Notes under the pieces: generated by a model
Database searches by the model: none
What the model saw: only the letters and a program-made list of their open reading frames with translations
What the model was told of the DNA's origin: nothing
Made by a program: the position numbers and the translations under genes
From: Liolophura sinensis
Lineage: Eukaryota > Mollusca > Polyplacophora > Chitonida > Chitonidae
Direction of reading: 5' to 3'
DNA: 64,000 bases
NCBI RefSeq assembly: GCF_032854445.1
Contig: NC_088306.1
Span: forward strand, 21,361,764-21,425,763
Shown here: positions 21,985 through 35,633 of the stretch, piece by piece
How positions within the stretch are numbered: the first letter of the stretch is position 1
How the letters are laid out: each line of letters opens with the position of its first letter

Positions 21985-23359
21985 ATGAACTTCTGGAGTG
22001 TCCTTTGCTGCACAGGTCTCTCACTTGTCCTGATGGCCCAGGTCATCATGGCCTCTCCGACTGGAACAAGGCCGATGTACGAAGCTTCCAGGCTTGATTT
22101 TGGTAAGCAGTTTATACCATTTACTTGAAACGCTCAAGTCTTCAGGCTTTGCAGAACCTACACATGTACCTAACAAATCTACTTGAAACGCTCGCGCCAT
22201 AAGGCTTTGTAGAACATTTTAACAAATCTACTTGAAATGCTCGTGTCTTTAGGCTTTGCAAAAACCTACACATGTACCTAACAAATCTACTTGAAACGCT
22301 CGCGCCATAAGGCTTTGTAGAACATTTTAAAAAATCTACTTGAAATGCTCATGTCTTTAGGCTTTGTAGAACCTACACATGTACCCAACAAATCTATTGA
22401 AACGCTCGCGCCATAAGGCTTTGTAGAACATACTAACAAATCTGCTTGAAATGCTCATGTCATTAGGCTTTGCAGAACCTACACATGTACCCAACAAATC
22501 TATTGAAACGCTCGCGCCATAAGGCTTTGTAGAACATATTAACAAATCTACTGAAATGCTCATGTCTTTAGGCTTTGCAGAACCTACACATGTACCTAAC
22601 AAATCTATTGAAATTCTCGTGCTCTCAGGCTTTGTAGGACATACTTGTATACTTAACACATCTGCTTGAAACGTTCATGGCTTAAAGCTTCGCTATAGTT
22701 TTACATGTAGACCAGGCATTTTATCAGTTTTAGCAGTAACCCATGACCCCAGTGGCTTCCTTTGGGTTCTCATGAGTTTCCTCTTTCCAGACACCAGTTC
22801 AGGACGTGAAATATTTTAGCACGGCGTCAAAACTTTTAGCAGCAAACAATTTAAATAATTTTAAAAGCATTCTAGACTCTTAATGATATATTTATCATAA
22901 TGCCTTTTACAGACTATCAACGTTTTTGTGTATTTGTACGGTTTGCCAAAGATAAATCAGTAAAAATGACACAGAGTTCGTTTGCAGTTGGACATTTCCA
23001 TTAAGTCACCAGACATCAAGACATTTGATGTACCATGCTTTCACTTAATGTAAAATAAATCATTACAACATTATGATAAAATATTTTCCTTGCAGATATG
23101 TTTAATGTGCTACAGTACTGTTTTATTCTTGTAAGTCAGAGTGCTCAGGGTCTATTTAATTTTTTTCCTTACAGAAAATCCATCGAGTTCGTTTTGGGCA
23201 AAGTTGATCGGATCCCATCATGCAGTACGAGCCAAACGTCAGATGGCGCATGCGCAGATGATCATGTGTTCGCGCACCCCCCAGCTGTGTCGGTCTTCTT
23301 ATCGTAGTTCGTCCAGAAGGCGTCGCCCCTACCGGAGACCAGAATCTTCCAAGTATTAA
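21985..23359 (+). CDS. Putative secreted cationic peptide precursor 1 (unrecognised)
   Basis: Exon 21970-22102 (ATG at 21985) and exon 23175-23359, joined in phase 1, encode 100 residues. The N-terminus MNFWSVLCCTGLSLVLMAQ... is a signal peptide, probably cut near MAS-PTG. The second exon has SSFWAKLIGSHHAVRAKR, a dibasic KR cleavage site, then a Gln-starting peptide with C-S-R-T-P-Q-L-C (six residues between cysteines) and an Arg-rich tail (SSRRRRPYRRPESSKY). A polyA signal AATAAA lies near 23803. The layout suits a neuropeptide or peptide-hormone precursor, or a cationic antimicrobial peptide. I recognise no family. A competing acceptor at 23097 opens a different frame lacking the KR site and the Arg tail. 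Confidence 0.62.
22118..22660 (+). repeat. ~107-bp minisatellite in the intron of peptide gene 1
   Basis: About five units, each two related halves: ACGCTCGCGCCATAAGGC with TTTGTAGAACAT, and ATGCTCATGTCTTTAGGC with TTTGCAGAACCTACACATG. It starts about 15 nt after the donor but does not include it. Confidence 0.88.
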
Positions 23360-24109
23360 TCCGGCGAACAACGAACTGGCCAGTTTTATTGACTCGGGAA
23401 TTTACGTAACTGTCCGTTGATCGAAGATTACCGGGCACTGTAACGAAGGCTTTGGTGACGGCCATCTTGACCAAGTCGGCGTCAAACTTACCAGAGCTGA
23501 ACCTGTGATACACGAAAACGTCTCGTGACCAATCTGTGATAGCTACTTGTGTGTGTTTATTCAACATGCAATATGAATGGAGTGCAGAACTCTGATTTTG
23601 TATGGCGTTTCTACTACAGAAAAACTACAACCCTAGAGAACATAATTCACTTCATCCATCGACTCACGTCAAGCTGATCGCGCGCATGTAGGAAATGACA
23701 CTGGAAATTCATTCATTATTTCATTTTAATTTATTTCCTTTTCACTATGTGACGTCTTTTTTGTGTGTCTTGAGCTCTATCTACATGTCTTATTTTGTCA
23801 TGAATAAATTTATTATTGTCTTCTAAAATTTTTATTTTGTGTTAATTTCCTCTTTAGTTTCGTGCTGCCATGGTCATCGGTTACATCGCATAGAGAGTAA
23901 GACCAGAGCAGAGACAGTGTGACAGCTGGCAAATGGTCATACGTAACGGGTGAAATACAGCATCTTGTCAATTTACATCTGTCAGAGTTTTATTCTAACT
24001 GTTCATGTAAAGACTGTTCATAAATAGTAGCAAATTTACACGCCTCCCAGCACGATGGTTTAAGCAAAATTAGATGTAGTGATGTTAATTGCAACTTATT
24101 AGACGCCAT

Positions 24110-26530
24110 TGCTCTAGAAATACATGAGGAAACATGTCATATTTCCTCATAAATTGAGAGACCGCCTGACAGGTTGGCAGACTAACTGCTTAGTGGCTTG
24201 GTGAGCTTGATGTCTGTGCAGTTTATTGAATTGTTCAGGAATGAGTGAACTTAGCTTTCTGTATCAGCGAATCTCAAACGAAACGTCAAAACAGGCGAAA
24301 TACCAAAGCGTGTCACAATACTCGGACACCATAGCTGACTCTCCGCGGTGTCATACTGTGCTATTCTACAAAGCAGGGAGCATTCCAGTTCGTATGTATG
24401 TTCTAGAAAATAGAACACAGAAAACAGAGTTAATAAATGTCAACGATTGAAGGATACGGGTAAATGGCTCATTATATGCAAGTGCCAAAACACGCACAAC
24501 AACGTACAGGCGCATTACTTGACATACATGTGCATGTGATTCGTTTGGAAAGTTGCATTCAAACTTGTCCGTCAGTTTAACATATTTGACCATTTTAATC
24601 ACTTTTAAAATCGTTTCCTATATCAAGTTACATTAGGAAGATGTTAACTGAATTAAAGTTTCAAATTGAATCAAATTTCAAATTAAAATCTTTCTAACAT
24701 TATAAAAAAACTGTTGTCAGTTTTTCTTTACACGAATACGTCTTAATTTAATTCCTTATAATTCATCGGTAGTTTGAGAAGTTCAATGTTCTCCATCTTC
24801 GACCAAAAGTTTCATCCACCTGTAACCCCGCATGCCGTCACGTAAGTGAGAATGTCTCTAGTTTAGCATAGAGCACAAACCAAATATTCGGCATGGCATT
24901 TCAGTGATGAAGCACTCCCAGTATATTGCCACGGGTGGGGTTTACAACAATGGGGCAACAATGTTGTTAAGAACGATGTTAAACTAAAACCAACAAATCA
25001 TGTTGATAAATATCAATAAAACGCATGAGCGTGGATAAGTGGACTGAATTCACAGCCCTTTAGTATATTAGCGGTACATTCTCTGCTTCATGACTGTGTC
25101 TAATTGTATTTAACCCGACGCCAGATATTCATCGCGTTGAATCAGATCGTCACGCTAGATGTATAAACAGTTGCAATCAAAGAGCAGCTGACATACATAT
25201 TTTGTTATCGACAACTTATATTCTAGCATGGTACACGATTTGAATACTGATTTCACTCAATCGACTAAAACATAGCTTGCGTCTTTCCAACATCACTGAA
25301 AACTGTTGACTGCTTCCCTTTGCGTAATTCCGTCCTGTTTTCGTACTTAATATATTTTCTTAGTTCTTTGGTGGTTTGTGTTATACGTCGTTTTGAGAAT
25401 TGGCCTTGCGATTATTGACCTGGAACGTCCTTATTGGTTGTTGACTGGTATCAGAGTTTCTGTTTTAACGCATAGTTTCAACAAAAAAAAATATCCACAG
25501 AAGTCAGAAGTCCTTTTCTGACTTCAAAAATTAATTTATGATTACTCCAGGTACCCATAAAAGTATTCTAATCAGACGATCCACGTTCGTAAAAGGTAAG
25601 ACACTATGGGCGCTCAAAAATACACATTCCACATTATAACCTAGCCTGATGTGGATGAGGATGAGTCCCTTTTATGGTTAAGCCGCAAGAAATGCCTGGG
25701 CTGGGTAGAAAAAAAACCCTCACCAAATCAGTACCTGACAAATATCCGGTCACGGGACCTCAGCTGGGCTTGTTATAACCAGATCTTTGTCTCGTGCGAT
25801 TATAAATGCGTGTTCCTTGAATACAGGATTTTCTGAGTAAACTTTTGCAGCTGTGTTGTACATAACATCACGTCTGGCAACCGTATACCACTCGTAAACC
25901 ATAAAGAGGTGTCCTGAGTCCATTACCGCAGACAACCTAAAATACTAGTCCCCGAAATGAAGATGTAAGAAATAATATATGGATAGTAAATAAAGGCGGA
26001 AACAAGTAAGAAAGAAGCTGTCAACCTTTCGTTTTCATTGGCGCAGGAAAGACAGTCGATATTGTTGGCATGGCATCCAATTCAGATTTCAAAATCGTAA
26101 ACCGTTAATAATTCCACAGGACAAAACATTATCCTGTTGATATAATGTACATGAACGCGTATATGGCCCCGGGCCCTTTCGTTCTGTGTCAGCTACACGT
26201 GCCTGTTCCTCGACTGATATAAACGAAGCAGTGCCAGGGTCACAGTGTCAAAGTCACCGAGATATCCTTCTGAACGAAACCTCTGCCCTGTTTAAACATA
26301 ACGCTGGTACACCCTGGAACTGATAATGTCAACCAAATTGGGGCTGACATCATGCAGTAAACCAAACATTAATTGTTCCAAAAAATCATTCACAAACCAA
26401 GTATTTCTGTATTTTAATTAAAAAAAAATACAAAATGCTATGTAAGACTGAATGAATGATGCATTCAAATATTCCTTGATATGTTTAAAGTTCAGTTGGG
26501 TCTGGCTTGTGCGATTGTCTGGCCCTTGAC
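24110..26530. other. Intergenic stretch, no gene recognised
   Basis: AT-rich unique-looking sequence. The short ORFs (for example 24226-24450 and 25651-25836) have no domain, signal peptide or splice partner that I can see. Confidence 0.55.
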
Positions 26531-26539
26531 CTTTGAAGT

Positions 26540-27985
26540 CGACGGATAAGTGTACAGGCCTAGATGATGATACTTATACAGACCTAGATGATGATGCTTA
26601 TACAGGCCTAGATGATGATCCTTATACAGGCCTCGATGATGATGCTTCTACAGGCGTAGATGATGGTGCTTATCCAGAGCTAGATGCTGTTGCTCATACA
26701 GACCTAGATGATGATGCTTATACAGACCGAGATGATGATGCTTATACAGGCCTAGATGATGATGCTCATACAGGCCTAGATGATGATGCTTATACAGGCC
26801 TAGATGATGATGCTCATACAGAGCTAGATAATGATGCTCATACAGGCGTAGATGATGATGCTCATACAGACCTAGATGATGATGCCCATACAGACTTAGA
26901 TGATGATGCTCATACAGACCTAGATGACGGTGCTCATACAGACCTAGATGATGGTGCTCATACAGACCTAGATAATGATGTTCATACAGACCTAGATGAT
27001 GGTGCTCATACAGACCAAGATGATGATGCTCCTATAAGCCTAGATGATGTTGCTCGCACAGGCCTAGATGCTGATGCTCATACAGACCTAGATGATGATG
27101 CCCATACAGAGCTAGATGATGGTGCTCATACAGACGTAGATGATTGTGCTCATACAGACCTATATGATGGTGCTTATACAGGCCTAGATGATGATGATGC
27201 TCATACAGACCTAGATGATGGTGCTTATACAGGCCTAGATGATGATGCTCCTACAAGCCTAGATGATGATGCTCGCACAGCCCTAGATGATGATGCCCAT
27301 ACAGGCCTAGATGATGATGCTCCTATAAGCCTAGATGATGTTGCTCGCACAGGCCTAGATGGTGATGCTCATACAGAGCTAGATGATGGTGCTCATACAG
27401 ACCTAGATGATTGTGCTCATACAGACCTAGATGATGGTGCTTATACAGACCTATATGATGACGCCTGTACATGCCTAGATGATGATATTCATACACACAT
27501 AGAAGCTGATGTTCATACAGACCTAGATGATGGTGTATATAGATCTAGATGGTGACACTTATACAAGCCCAGCTGATGATCCCCACAAAGATATAGATGA
27601 CGCTGAAACAAGCCTAGATGGTGACACTTATACAAGCCCAGCTGGTGATACGCACATATACCTAGATGACACTGGTACAAGCCTAGATGATGATGCCTGT
27701 ACAACTCTAAATGATGATACGTATACAAACTTAGATTTTGACACTTATACAGACCTAGAGGTTGGTGCCTGTACAAGCCATTGATGATGGTGCTTATACA
27801 GACCTAGATCATGATGCTAATACAAGCCTACATGATGATGCACATGCATGGCTAGATGATGATGCACATACAGGCCTAGATGATGATGCTTATACTGACC
27901 TTGATTATGCCGGAACAAGCCTAGCTAATGATGCCTATAAAGACCTAGATGATGACAGATATTGATGCTTATACAGATGTAGATG
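26540..27985 (+). repeat. 24-bp minisatellite (array 1), ~58 units
   Basis: Unit close to GACCTAGATGATGATGCTCA followed by TACA, encoding LDDDAHTD-like octads in one frame. A 340-codon ORF (26533-27555) exists only because 24 is a multiple of three, and it opens with TTG rather than ATG. The minus strand is also open. Variation at the fourth to sixth base and GCT/CAT/TAT swaps are typical of a drifting array. I do not call it coding. Confidence 0.92.
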
Positions 27986-28084
27986 ATGATAGATAATGAG
28001 GCTTATTCCACTCTATAGGAAGATGTTTATTTATACTGGCGACAATGTTAAATAAACCTAGACGACAGCTTTGGCTATACAAAA

Positions 28085-29310
28085 CGGTCTGCTTACACAC
28101 CGTACACGAGGATCCTTATCACCACACACGTGGATGCTTATACACCGCAAACGGTGATGCTTATATACCACACACGACGATGCTTATACACCATACACGC
28201 TTATGCTTATACACCATACATGAGGATTCTTACACACCCCACATGAGGATGCTTACGCACGACACACGTGGATGCTTATACACCACACACGTGGATGCTT
28301 ATGAGCCACACAAGAGTATGCTTATGCACCAAACACAAGGATGCTTATGCACCATACACGTGGATGCTTATACACCAAACACGAGGAGGATTATGCACCA
28401 TACACGTGGATGTTTATACACCACACACGAGGATGCTTATGCACCACACACGAGGATGCTTATGCACCATACACGAGGATGCTTATGCACCTCACACCAG
28501 GATGCTTATACCCACACACGAGAATGCTTATGCACCAAACACAGTGATGCTTATACACCACACACGAGGATGCTTATTCACCACACACGAGGATGCTTAT
28601 ACACCAAACACGAGGATGCTTATGCACCACACACGAGGATGCTTATGCACCAAACACGAGGATGCTTATGCACCACACACGAGGATGCTTATGCACCATA
28701 CACGAGGATGCTTATGCACCTCACACCAGGATGCTTATACCCACACACGAGTATGCTTATGCACCAAACACAGTGATGCTTATACACCACACACGAGGAT
28801 GTTTATACACCAAACACGAGGATGCTTACACACCCTACATGAGGATGCTTATGCACCATACATGAGGATTCTTACACACCACACACGTGGATGCTTATAC
28901 ACCACACACGAGGATGCTTATGAACCACACACGAGGATGCTTATGAACCACACACGAGGATGCTTATGCACCACACACGAGGATGCGTATGCACCAAACA
29001 CAGTGATGCTTATACACCGTACACGCTGATGTTTATACACCACACATGAGGATTCTTACACACCACACACGTGGATGCTTATACACCACACACGAGGATG
29101 CTTATGAACCACACACGAGGATGCTTATGAACCACACACGAGGATGCTTATACGCCACACACGTTGATACTTATACACCGCACACGAGGATGCTTATACA
29201 CCAAACACGAAGATGCTAATGCACCATACACGTGGATGCTTATACACCATACACGAGAGTGATTATATACACCACACACGAGGATGCTTATACACCACAC
29301 ACGAGACAGC
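28085..29310 (+). repeat. 23-bp minisatellite (array 2), ~52 units
   Basis: Unit GAGGATGCTTATGCACCACA plus CAC. With a 23-bp unit the frame turns every repeat, so all three plus frames stay open for up to 253 codons (for example MLMHHTRGCLCTTHEDAYAP). Those ORFs are products of the array. The unit shares GATGCTTATACA with array 1 next to it. Confidence 0.93.
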
Positions 29311-29319
29311 TTATACATT

Positions 29320-32300
29320 GCATATTATTGGCTACATCCATATTCATGTCATACAGTACAGCTTTGTGGAGTGAATGTCATACAGTGCATTATCATGAAG
29401 TACATGTGTCGTGCCCTGGGAGGGGGAAGTGTGGGTATATGAGTGCGTGAGTGAGTGATGTGTCAATGAATCAGTGAAAGATGAGCGAGTGAGTGAATGG
29501 GTGTGTGAATGGGTGAGTGAACGAAAGAGAGAACGAGACAGTGATTTATTTATTTATTTGATTGGTGTTTTACGCCGTACTCAAGAATATTTCACTTATA
29601 CGGCGGCGGCCAGCCCAGTGGTGGGAGAAAACTGGGCAGAGCCCGGGTAAACCCACGACCGGGAGCGGGTGAATGTGCGAGTCAGTAAGAGACATTAAGA
29701 GAAAGAGTGCTTGAGATTCGAACGAGTGAGTGAGTGAGTGGGCAAGTGAATGAGTGGGTGATTCAAGAATTAACGAGTCCTTTAATTATCTGGAGATTAC
29801 TGCCGTGTATAAGGCGATATTGTCCATTAAGGGCTCTTGGATTGATAAATCATATCATGCTTATGTACACGTCACACTATTCGGAATTTTGGAAATCTTG
29901 GTTACCGTGCGACCTGATTTCAAACTAGGACAAAAACAACTCTTCGGGCGAAAACAACTTCAGCACAACAAGGACGAAAGCTGGAGAAAACATCATACGT
30001 GACCTTGAAGGGTGCGAATCCCTGAATATTGTAAACAGCCGACATACACTGTATATACATGCGCCCATCTGTCAGGAAACACCCTCCAGATGTTCCAGAA
30101 GCTGTTCTGCGTTGTCTGATAAAAATGAGATGAAGAAGAAGAAGAAAACACACGTACGTGCTATGCGAATCTCAGATACTGTTTTACCTTGTGCTCTTAA
30201 TTTAAGCATACTAAGCTGTTGGCCAGGCCAAGCGCGATCCCCTGACACACCCCTAGCTACTCCTCCACGATGATCCAATCAGAATCCAGCTCGGTAACTA
30301 GGCCATCATGCCGGTTCCAAATATGGCATTGCCGGCGTTGTGGCGTGATATTTTGCTGGCGGCTACAAAACCATTTCTTCTCCCTTCATACATTTGCCGC
30401 CAATTTTCACGTTCCTCGCAGTTCTTGGTGAGCAATTAAAGTGAGATATTAATGTGGGTGTTCGTGGTTTAATTTACATGTGAATAGGGCCACGTACTCT
30501 TTTAATACCAGTCTAACTCGAAGAAGACGGATTGCGGTTTGAATGAGTTTACTAGAGCGAAAAACAGCTGATCGGCTTCATTGGCATTCAAGGCAGATTG
30601 AGCTGAAGGAAGACAGAGCTATATCACCGGAGCCCACTAGCTAGGGGCATAATACACGAGGTTAGTTTATATATATATATATATGTATACATACTTCACT
30701 CTGGTGTATATTCCACAAAAACAATTTGAACTAACGTCAAAATGTGTAATTTGTTTAAAACGCTTATTTTTAAAACACAGAAGTTAAAATTAGGAATAAC
30801 TGTTGTGGGGATTATGTTTAGATAAACGTATCATAATTTGAACTTCTTAGCCCATTACCCTGGCAACATGTTGAAGTTTAAAATTTTGGCTCAAGTACAA
30901 AACCACTGTATGGAATCTGTCCCTGATACATAATTTCTAATACATTTTATTAAGGTTTCAGCTACCTTTATTTTACTGGTTAATACTGTGGAATGTGAAA
31001 TTAAATTCTTTTTTTTTGAAATGCGTTATATTTAAAATGTTAACTTTTTTATTTCCCGCATACTGCGTCTTTGTCAAAATTTTAAGCAAATATGTATATT
31101 TTTCCCATGATTTTTTATATAATGGGGTATTCTCAGCTTCTCCAACACCTTAATTGTTTTAATATGTACGCAACACTTTCTTCGTAATCTTGTCCACAAC
31201 TATGCCGTATGCTGTCTTTTGGTTTTAAAATGTTCTTGCTCGGTATGGCTGTAATGCTGCTGAAGTAGATGAATCATTCATTTATTTATTCATTCACTCA
31301 CTCATTCATTCATTCATTCATTGAAAACTGTGCTTAACTGCAAGTTTATCGCCGTGTCATTTCTGTCGTTGGTTCATCTGCTGTCTTAGGCCAGGAGTTT
31401 CATCAGGGGTGTCGGACAAGGTGCTGTGGTTTCCTTTACACTCTTCCTCCACGTATAAACCCTACCGCCGTCGTATAGCCATAGTATATGCAATATTCCT
31501 CTGTATGGCTTAAAAATGTTATCTTTATTTAATCTAGCATTGCGAAACTTTGCGGCCAAAGATTGCCAAACTGCATAGTAAGGCTTGGCCCCAACACTAC
31601 TTACTGACGAGCAGTCCAAATCAATCTATTTAGGCGTCGTATCATCAGAGATTCTTGTACCAAATCGTCAAGAACAGTTTCTACAACAACGCTCAACAAG
31701 GACCCACCCCCACCCCCCTCACAAAGAACTATAAAAAAAAAGAGACATTCGGACTGAGGAGTAGAGTAGCTCTCATTTCGAGCAACGCAATTCTCGCAAG
31801 TGCGTCGCTCAAAATAGGAGTTATCCCACTCTGCAACTGTTTATGTCGGTGGCATGTAAAGAGATGCAGTTAACAGTTTTCCAATGATACTGAAATTTAA
31901 GACGTAAGGGATGCCCTAGGGGCGAAATTTCCTCGTTGTCCATGACGTGTACTATATTTCGTTAATGCATTGAATATGTAACGGATTTTGATGGCAACTG
32001 TTCATATCTATGCGTCAAAACAGACATTCGTATACCAGCCGTCAACCAAAATGAACGCTCAAGGTCAATGATCGCAAAGTTAATTCCCAAACGACTTTTA
32101 AGAGAAATTACCAAACAGCTGAGAAAGTATAGAAGAAGGAAATCAAGACGGAATCATACCCATAGAAGCAGTCAACAGTTTCAGTGAATTTGGAAAGACG
32201 CAGGGAATGTTCTGGGCAAATGGGTGAAAACCGTATTCAAATCGTGTATCAATCTGATATATAAGTTGTCGATAGCTAATATCTTTTTTGATTCAAGACG

Positions 32301-35300
32301 ATGCATATATTGCCCCTAACCACAATGTAAAGGACACTCACTTGATCAAGTACATATGCAGAGTTCGACCAGGAGTTTTCATCGTATATAAGTAATTCCA
32401 GACCAGTCATGTCTTATAAATTGCAATTAACATTTTTTAACCTAATTCTTCTTAAGCCGTGGTGCTAGGGGGGCTTCTAAGTTGCTACGATTTAGCAATT
32501 TACGTGGACAGTCAGAATAAAATCCTGAATGAGGTAAACTGACACACTGTTGTCGCTGCTCTGGTTTTACTCTCTATGCTGTACGCTTTTTAATTATATG
32601 CACATAGTTCCACATAGCGATTTCCCACATTCCCCTGTTACACTGTGCTTGGAGCAATTGATTTGGTTTCCAGAATTGTGTAGCTTACTGATGTTATATC
32701 GGCAGAAGGAAGTATTTCATGATCCAGCTTTCACAAACGTGGCTTTATCAATTTGTTTATCTAATGGTTATTTGAATGGGTGGAAGAAACGGGATAAACC
32801 ACCAATACCTTAAACAAGTTACCGACGAACTTTCCCACGCGTGACGTACAATTATGCACAGCATACTTGCTAGATGCAGCCACACAAGCGTCTCTGGTCA
32901 CTTGTCACCAATTCGTGAATAATTCAGCACATGTGTTTAAAAAAAACGAATTGCGGACTATGACAAAATGAGTGTAATGGCGTCTGGTAGCCTCGGTGCA
33001 ACATGGCAATACTGACTTTGTTAGTATAACAATGTGAACCGCGTTTCATAATATAAACTATTTTAAAAAAACATAAAAAAAAACTTTAAAAAATGTTTCA
33101 ACCGTAGAGCGACGAGTCCAAGCACCTGGCGCCTACAATATGTCAACACCGGATACACCCATGCAGACTTTCTCAACTCATAGTAACACGGTCAGCGTTT
33201 TTGCACCATAATAACACACTTTCGATTATGTTTTTGGTTCAAATTTTCGGCATACTGCCTTTATGAATATGCATATATGCGAAGCGCCACCGTTGTTTTC
33301 TGTTCCATTCCGGAAATGTATGAATTACTCCCCCGATTATGTAATATGGCTACTCCGTATAATGTATACGAGACAGTATATTTGCAGTATGCAGTTTGGG
33401 ATAGATGCACAGTTCTCAGTACTGGTGGTTTGCTTTGACAGATGCCACTTTCATCTCACTATTTGTGTGTAATACATATAACTTCTTCAGATTTAATAAA
33501 CATGTAATATACACGTATATATGTATAGAATATATTCTTTATATCTTTCTTGCATCGTTGTAAACTGACTTCTTCTTCCATTTAACCCACTCTTGCTCAA
33601 ATGGAATACGTGTGTTTTAAGGGTGTGTAATGCTGTAAGTCTAATTCTATTGAAAGAGAATGGTCTTACGAATTTGACTTTCGACACAGATGCTTATGGT
33701 TGACAGCCCGAATATGTACATGTACTACTTTGGAAACTTTGTCTAGCCAAGAATGACCACGTATACGAAAAACTGCCAGATCTTTATCTTCCCCTAGAGG
33801 GCTCTATATTGGGCTGACCCGGATCAGCTGATCGCCGCTGTCATATCGCTCAAGATCTGGAGACAATCATCTTCATTGTATACGTGGTATACTTGCTAAG
33901 TGGGGCGAATCCACCCTAGAAATATTTGTGAGCCTTGCATAGGTCGAGCATTGTTCCATGGTGCTGTTTAAAACAGCTGATTCCCCCAAGGTGTGTCATA
34001 TAAGAAGCACTCAACCGTAACCATTTTACTTTGTGGCTCACTGCTTTTAAAATTCCACATAGATGAGCTAAACCGCCTCAGTCATGCAAGAACCGATTTT
34101 GCACGTGCAACCATTCACGTATGCATCCGTCAGCGGCGTAAAAAATCTCGCGAAAGTTGGCGATATGATCTATTTCCCGTCGTAATGCTTCGATGCTTGG
34201 ATCGCTGTTGCCAAGGGCTACGATTAACGAGAGCGAGGACAATCTGTCGCGACTGATCGGCAAGTTGCATACGTAGCCAATACCAATACAGATTAATTCA
34301 ACTGCAGTTGTTACACAATCCCAATTCATTAACCCCAATACAAAAATGTCACCGATAATTTGTGATATACCTAATATAGCAAGTCTACATCATAGACTGT
34401 AAATCCAGAGCAGCGTCAACAGAGAAGCGGTAGACGAATGGTCACATGTAACCGGTGAAATAAGGGCTCTCGTCAATTAACCTCAGTTAGGGATTCATTC
34501 TAAGTCACAGTTAAGACAATGCCATCTCTCACTTTAACTGAGAAATCAAATACACATGCACAACAGTGAAGTACAGCAAATAATAGCCAGTTAAATATGT
34601 TGGTGTTAACATGAGACTTGTCCACGTATTTAAGGGTTCTTTTGGCGAGAATGGTTCCGAGAGGTTCCCATAAGTTTGAATTTTCAAATGTTTCACAGAG
34701 TTAGGACGTGTTTTTTTCGCTCTTCCTTTCGCAGTAAAGTCAGACCTAGTTGCTGCCAATCTTATTGACTTGTTGTTTACTATTTGCGAAGAAATATCTC
34801 TTCCTGCGCGTTCGCCGTTCGATCGAATTCTTGCTTCCTTGAACCTTTTGGAAGTGAAGTTCACGCAAAACAAGAATTTTGATTGGTTTGTTTCCTTGCG
34901 ACAAGATCAACTAAATAGTCATTCAACACATTGCGAACTCTCCCAGAGTTCGGGCTTCGTCACAACACACTCGCAAACACCTGTATACAACATAATTTCA
35001 TTAAACATATGCCGTGAAAGAGATTTTTACCATTTGATTTCAGAAGGAAAACCCCACTACGTCGTTGATGCCTTTCAGGGATTGTGGATGTATTGATTAC
35101 AGGAAGACCTCTACAAATCGAAGTACACATCACTAAATAGATCACCTAAAACTATGCAGAAATATATTTTCATTTATTTATGTTTTGCTTTTTGTTTTGT
35201 TTTGTTTTGTGTTGTTTTTTTTTTTTCAAACATTTGAATTCTAAGGTCGGCTTTATGGACAATATTACCAGAGTTTAGGAACTCTGACGTCACAGAAAGT

Positions 35301-35614
35301 TTTTCCAACTTTAATCACGACATTGAATGTTGGAATAACTCTTTTTACCCAGGAGTAAAAGATTACTGAAATAATGTTTACCAAGGTTCTGGTAAACATC
35401 AGGAAAAAAAGATGATGTGACGCAGAGAACCTAGATACCGTCAGTATGGCTCATAAAGCCCACCATAGTATTCAAATATTTAAATGCCTTTTAACACTTA
35501 AAACAATTGAAAGTATTTTACGCATATTTTTCAGTGGTATGTATGATGAACCTTACTTCATATTTTGTCTTTCTTTTACTTTAAATACAATAAGCTCAAT
35601 ATTTATCTTTGCAG
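29320..35614. other. Intergenic stretch, repeats only
   Basis: Contains (GAGT)-rich simple sequence at 29440-29560, SINE A fragments at 29544-29660 (-) and 31390-31520 (+), (TA)n at 30670-30685, family C copies at 32452 (-) and 34394 (+), and a possible orphan 5' UTR exon at 30.3-30.4 kb. No protein family was recognised. Confidence 0.55.
30265..30427 (+). promoter_or_regulatory. Possible promoter and non-coding first exon
   Basis: A CCAAT box (GATCCAATCAG) near 30275 is followed by GC-richer sequence ending in TTCTTG|GTGAGC at about 30428. It could be the untranslated first exon of peptide gene 2 at 35.6 kb, 5 kb downstream. Transcript data would be needed to connect them. Confidence 0.25.
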
Positions 35615-35633
35615 ACTTCAATAACCTGACAGA

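Noticed and set aside
23098-23307. Alternative acceptor and frame for the second exon of peptide gene 1
   Set aside because: That frame lacks the dibasic site, the cysteine loop and the basic tail shared with the 35.6-kb gene; the acceptor at 23174 fits better.
28045-29029. 243- and 253-codon overlapping ORFs in different frames
   Set aside because: A 23-bp repeat keeps all three frames open, so the ORFs carry the same 23-residue cycle and are artefacts of the array.
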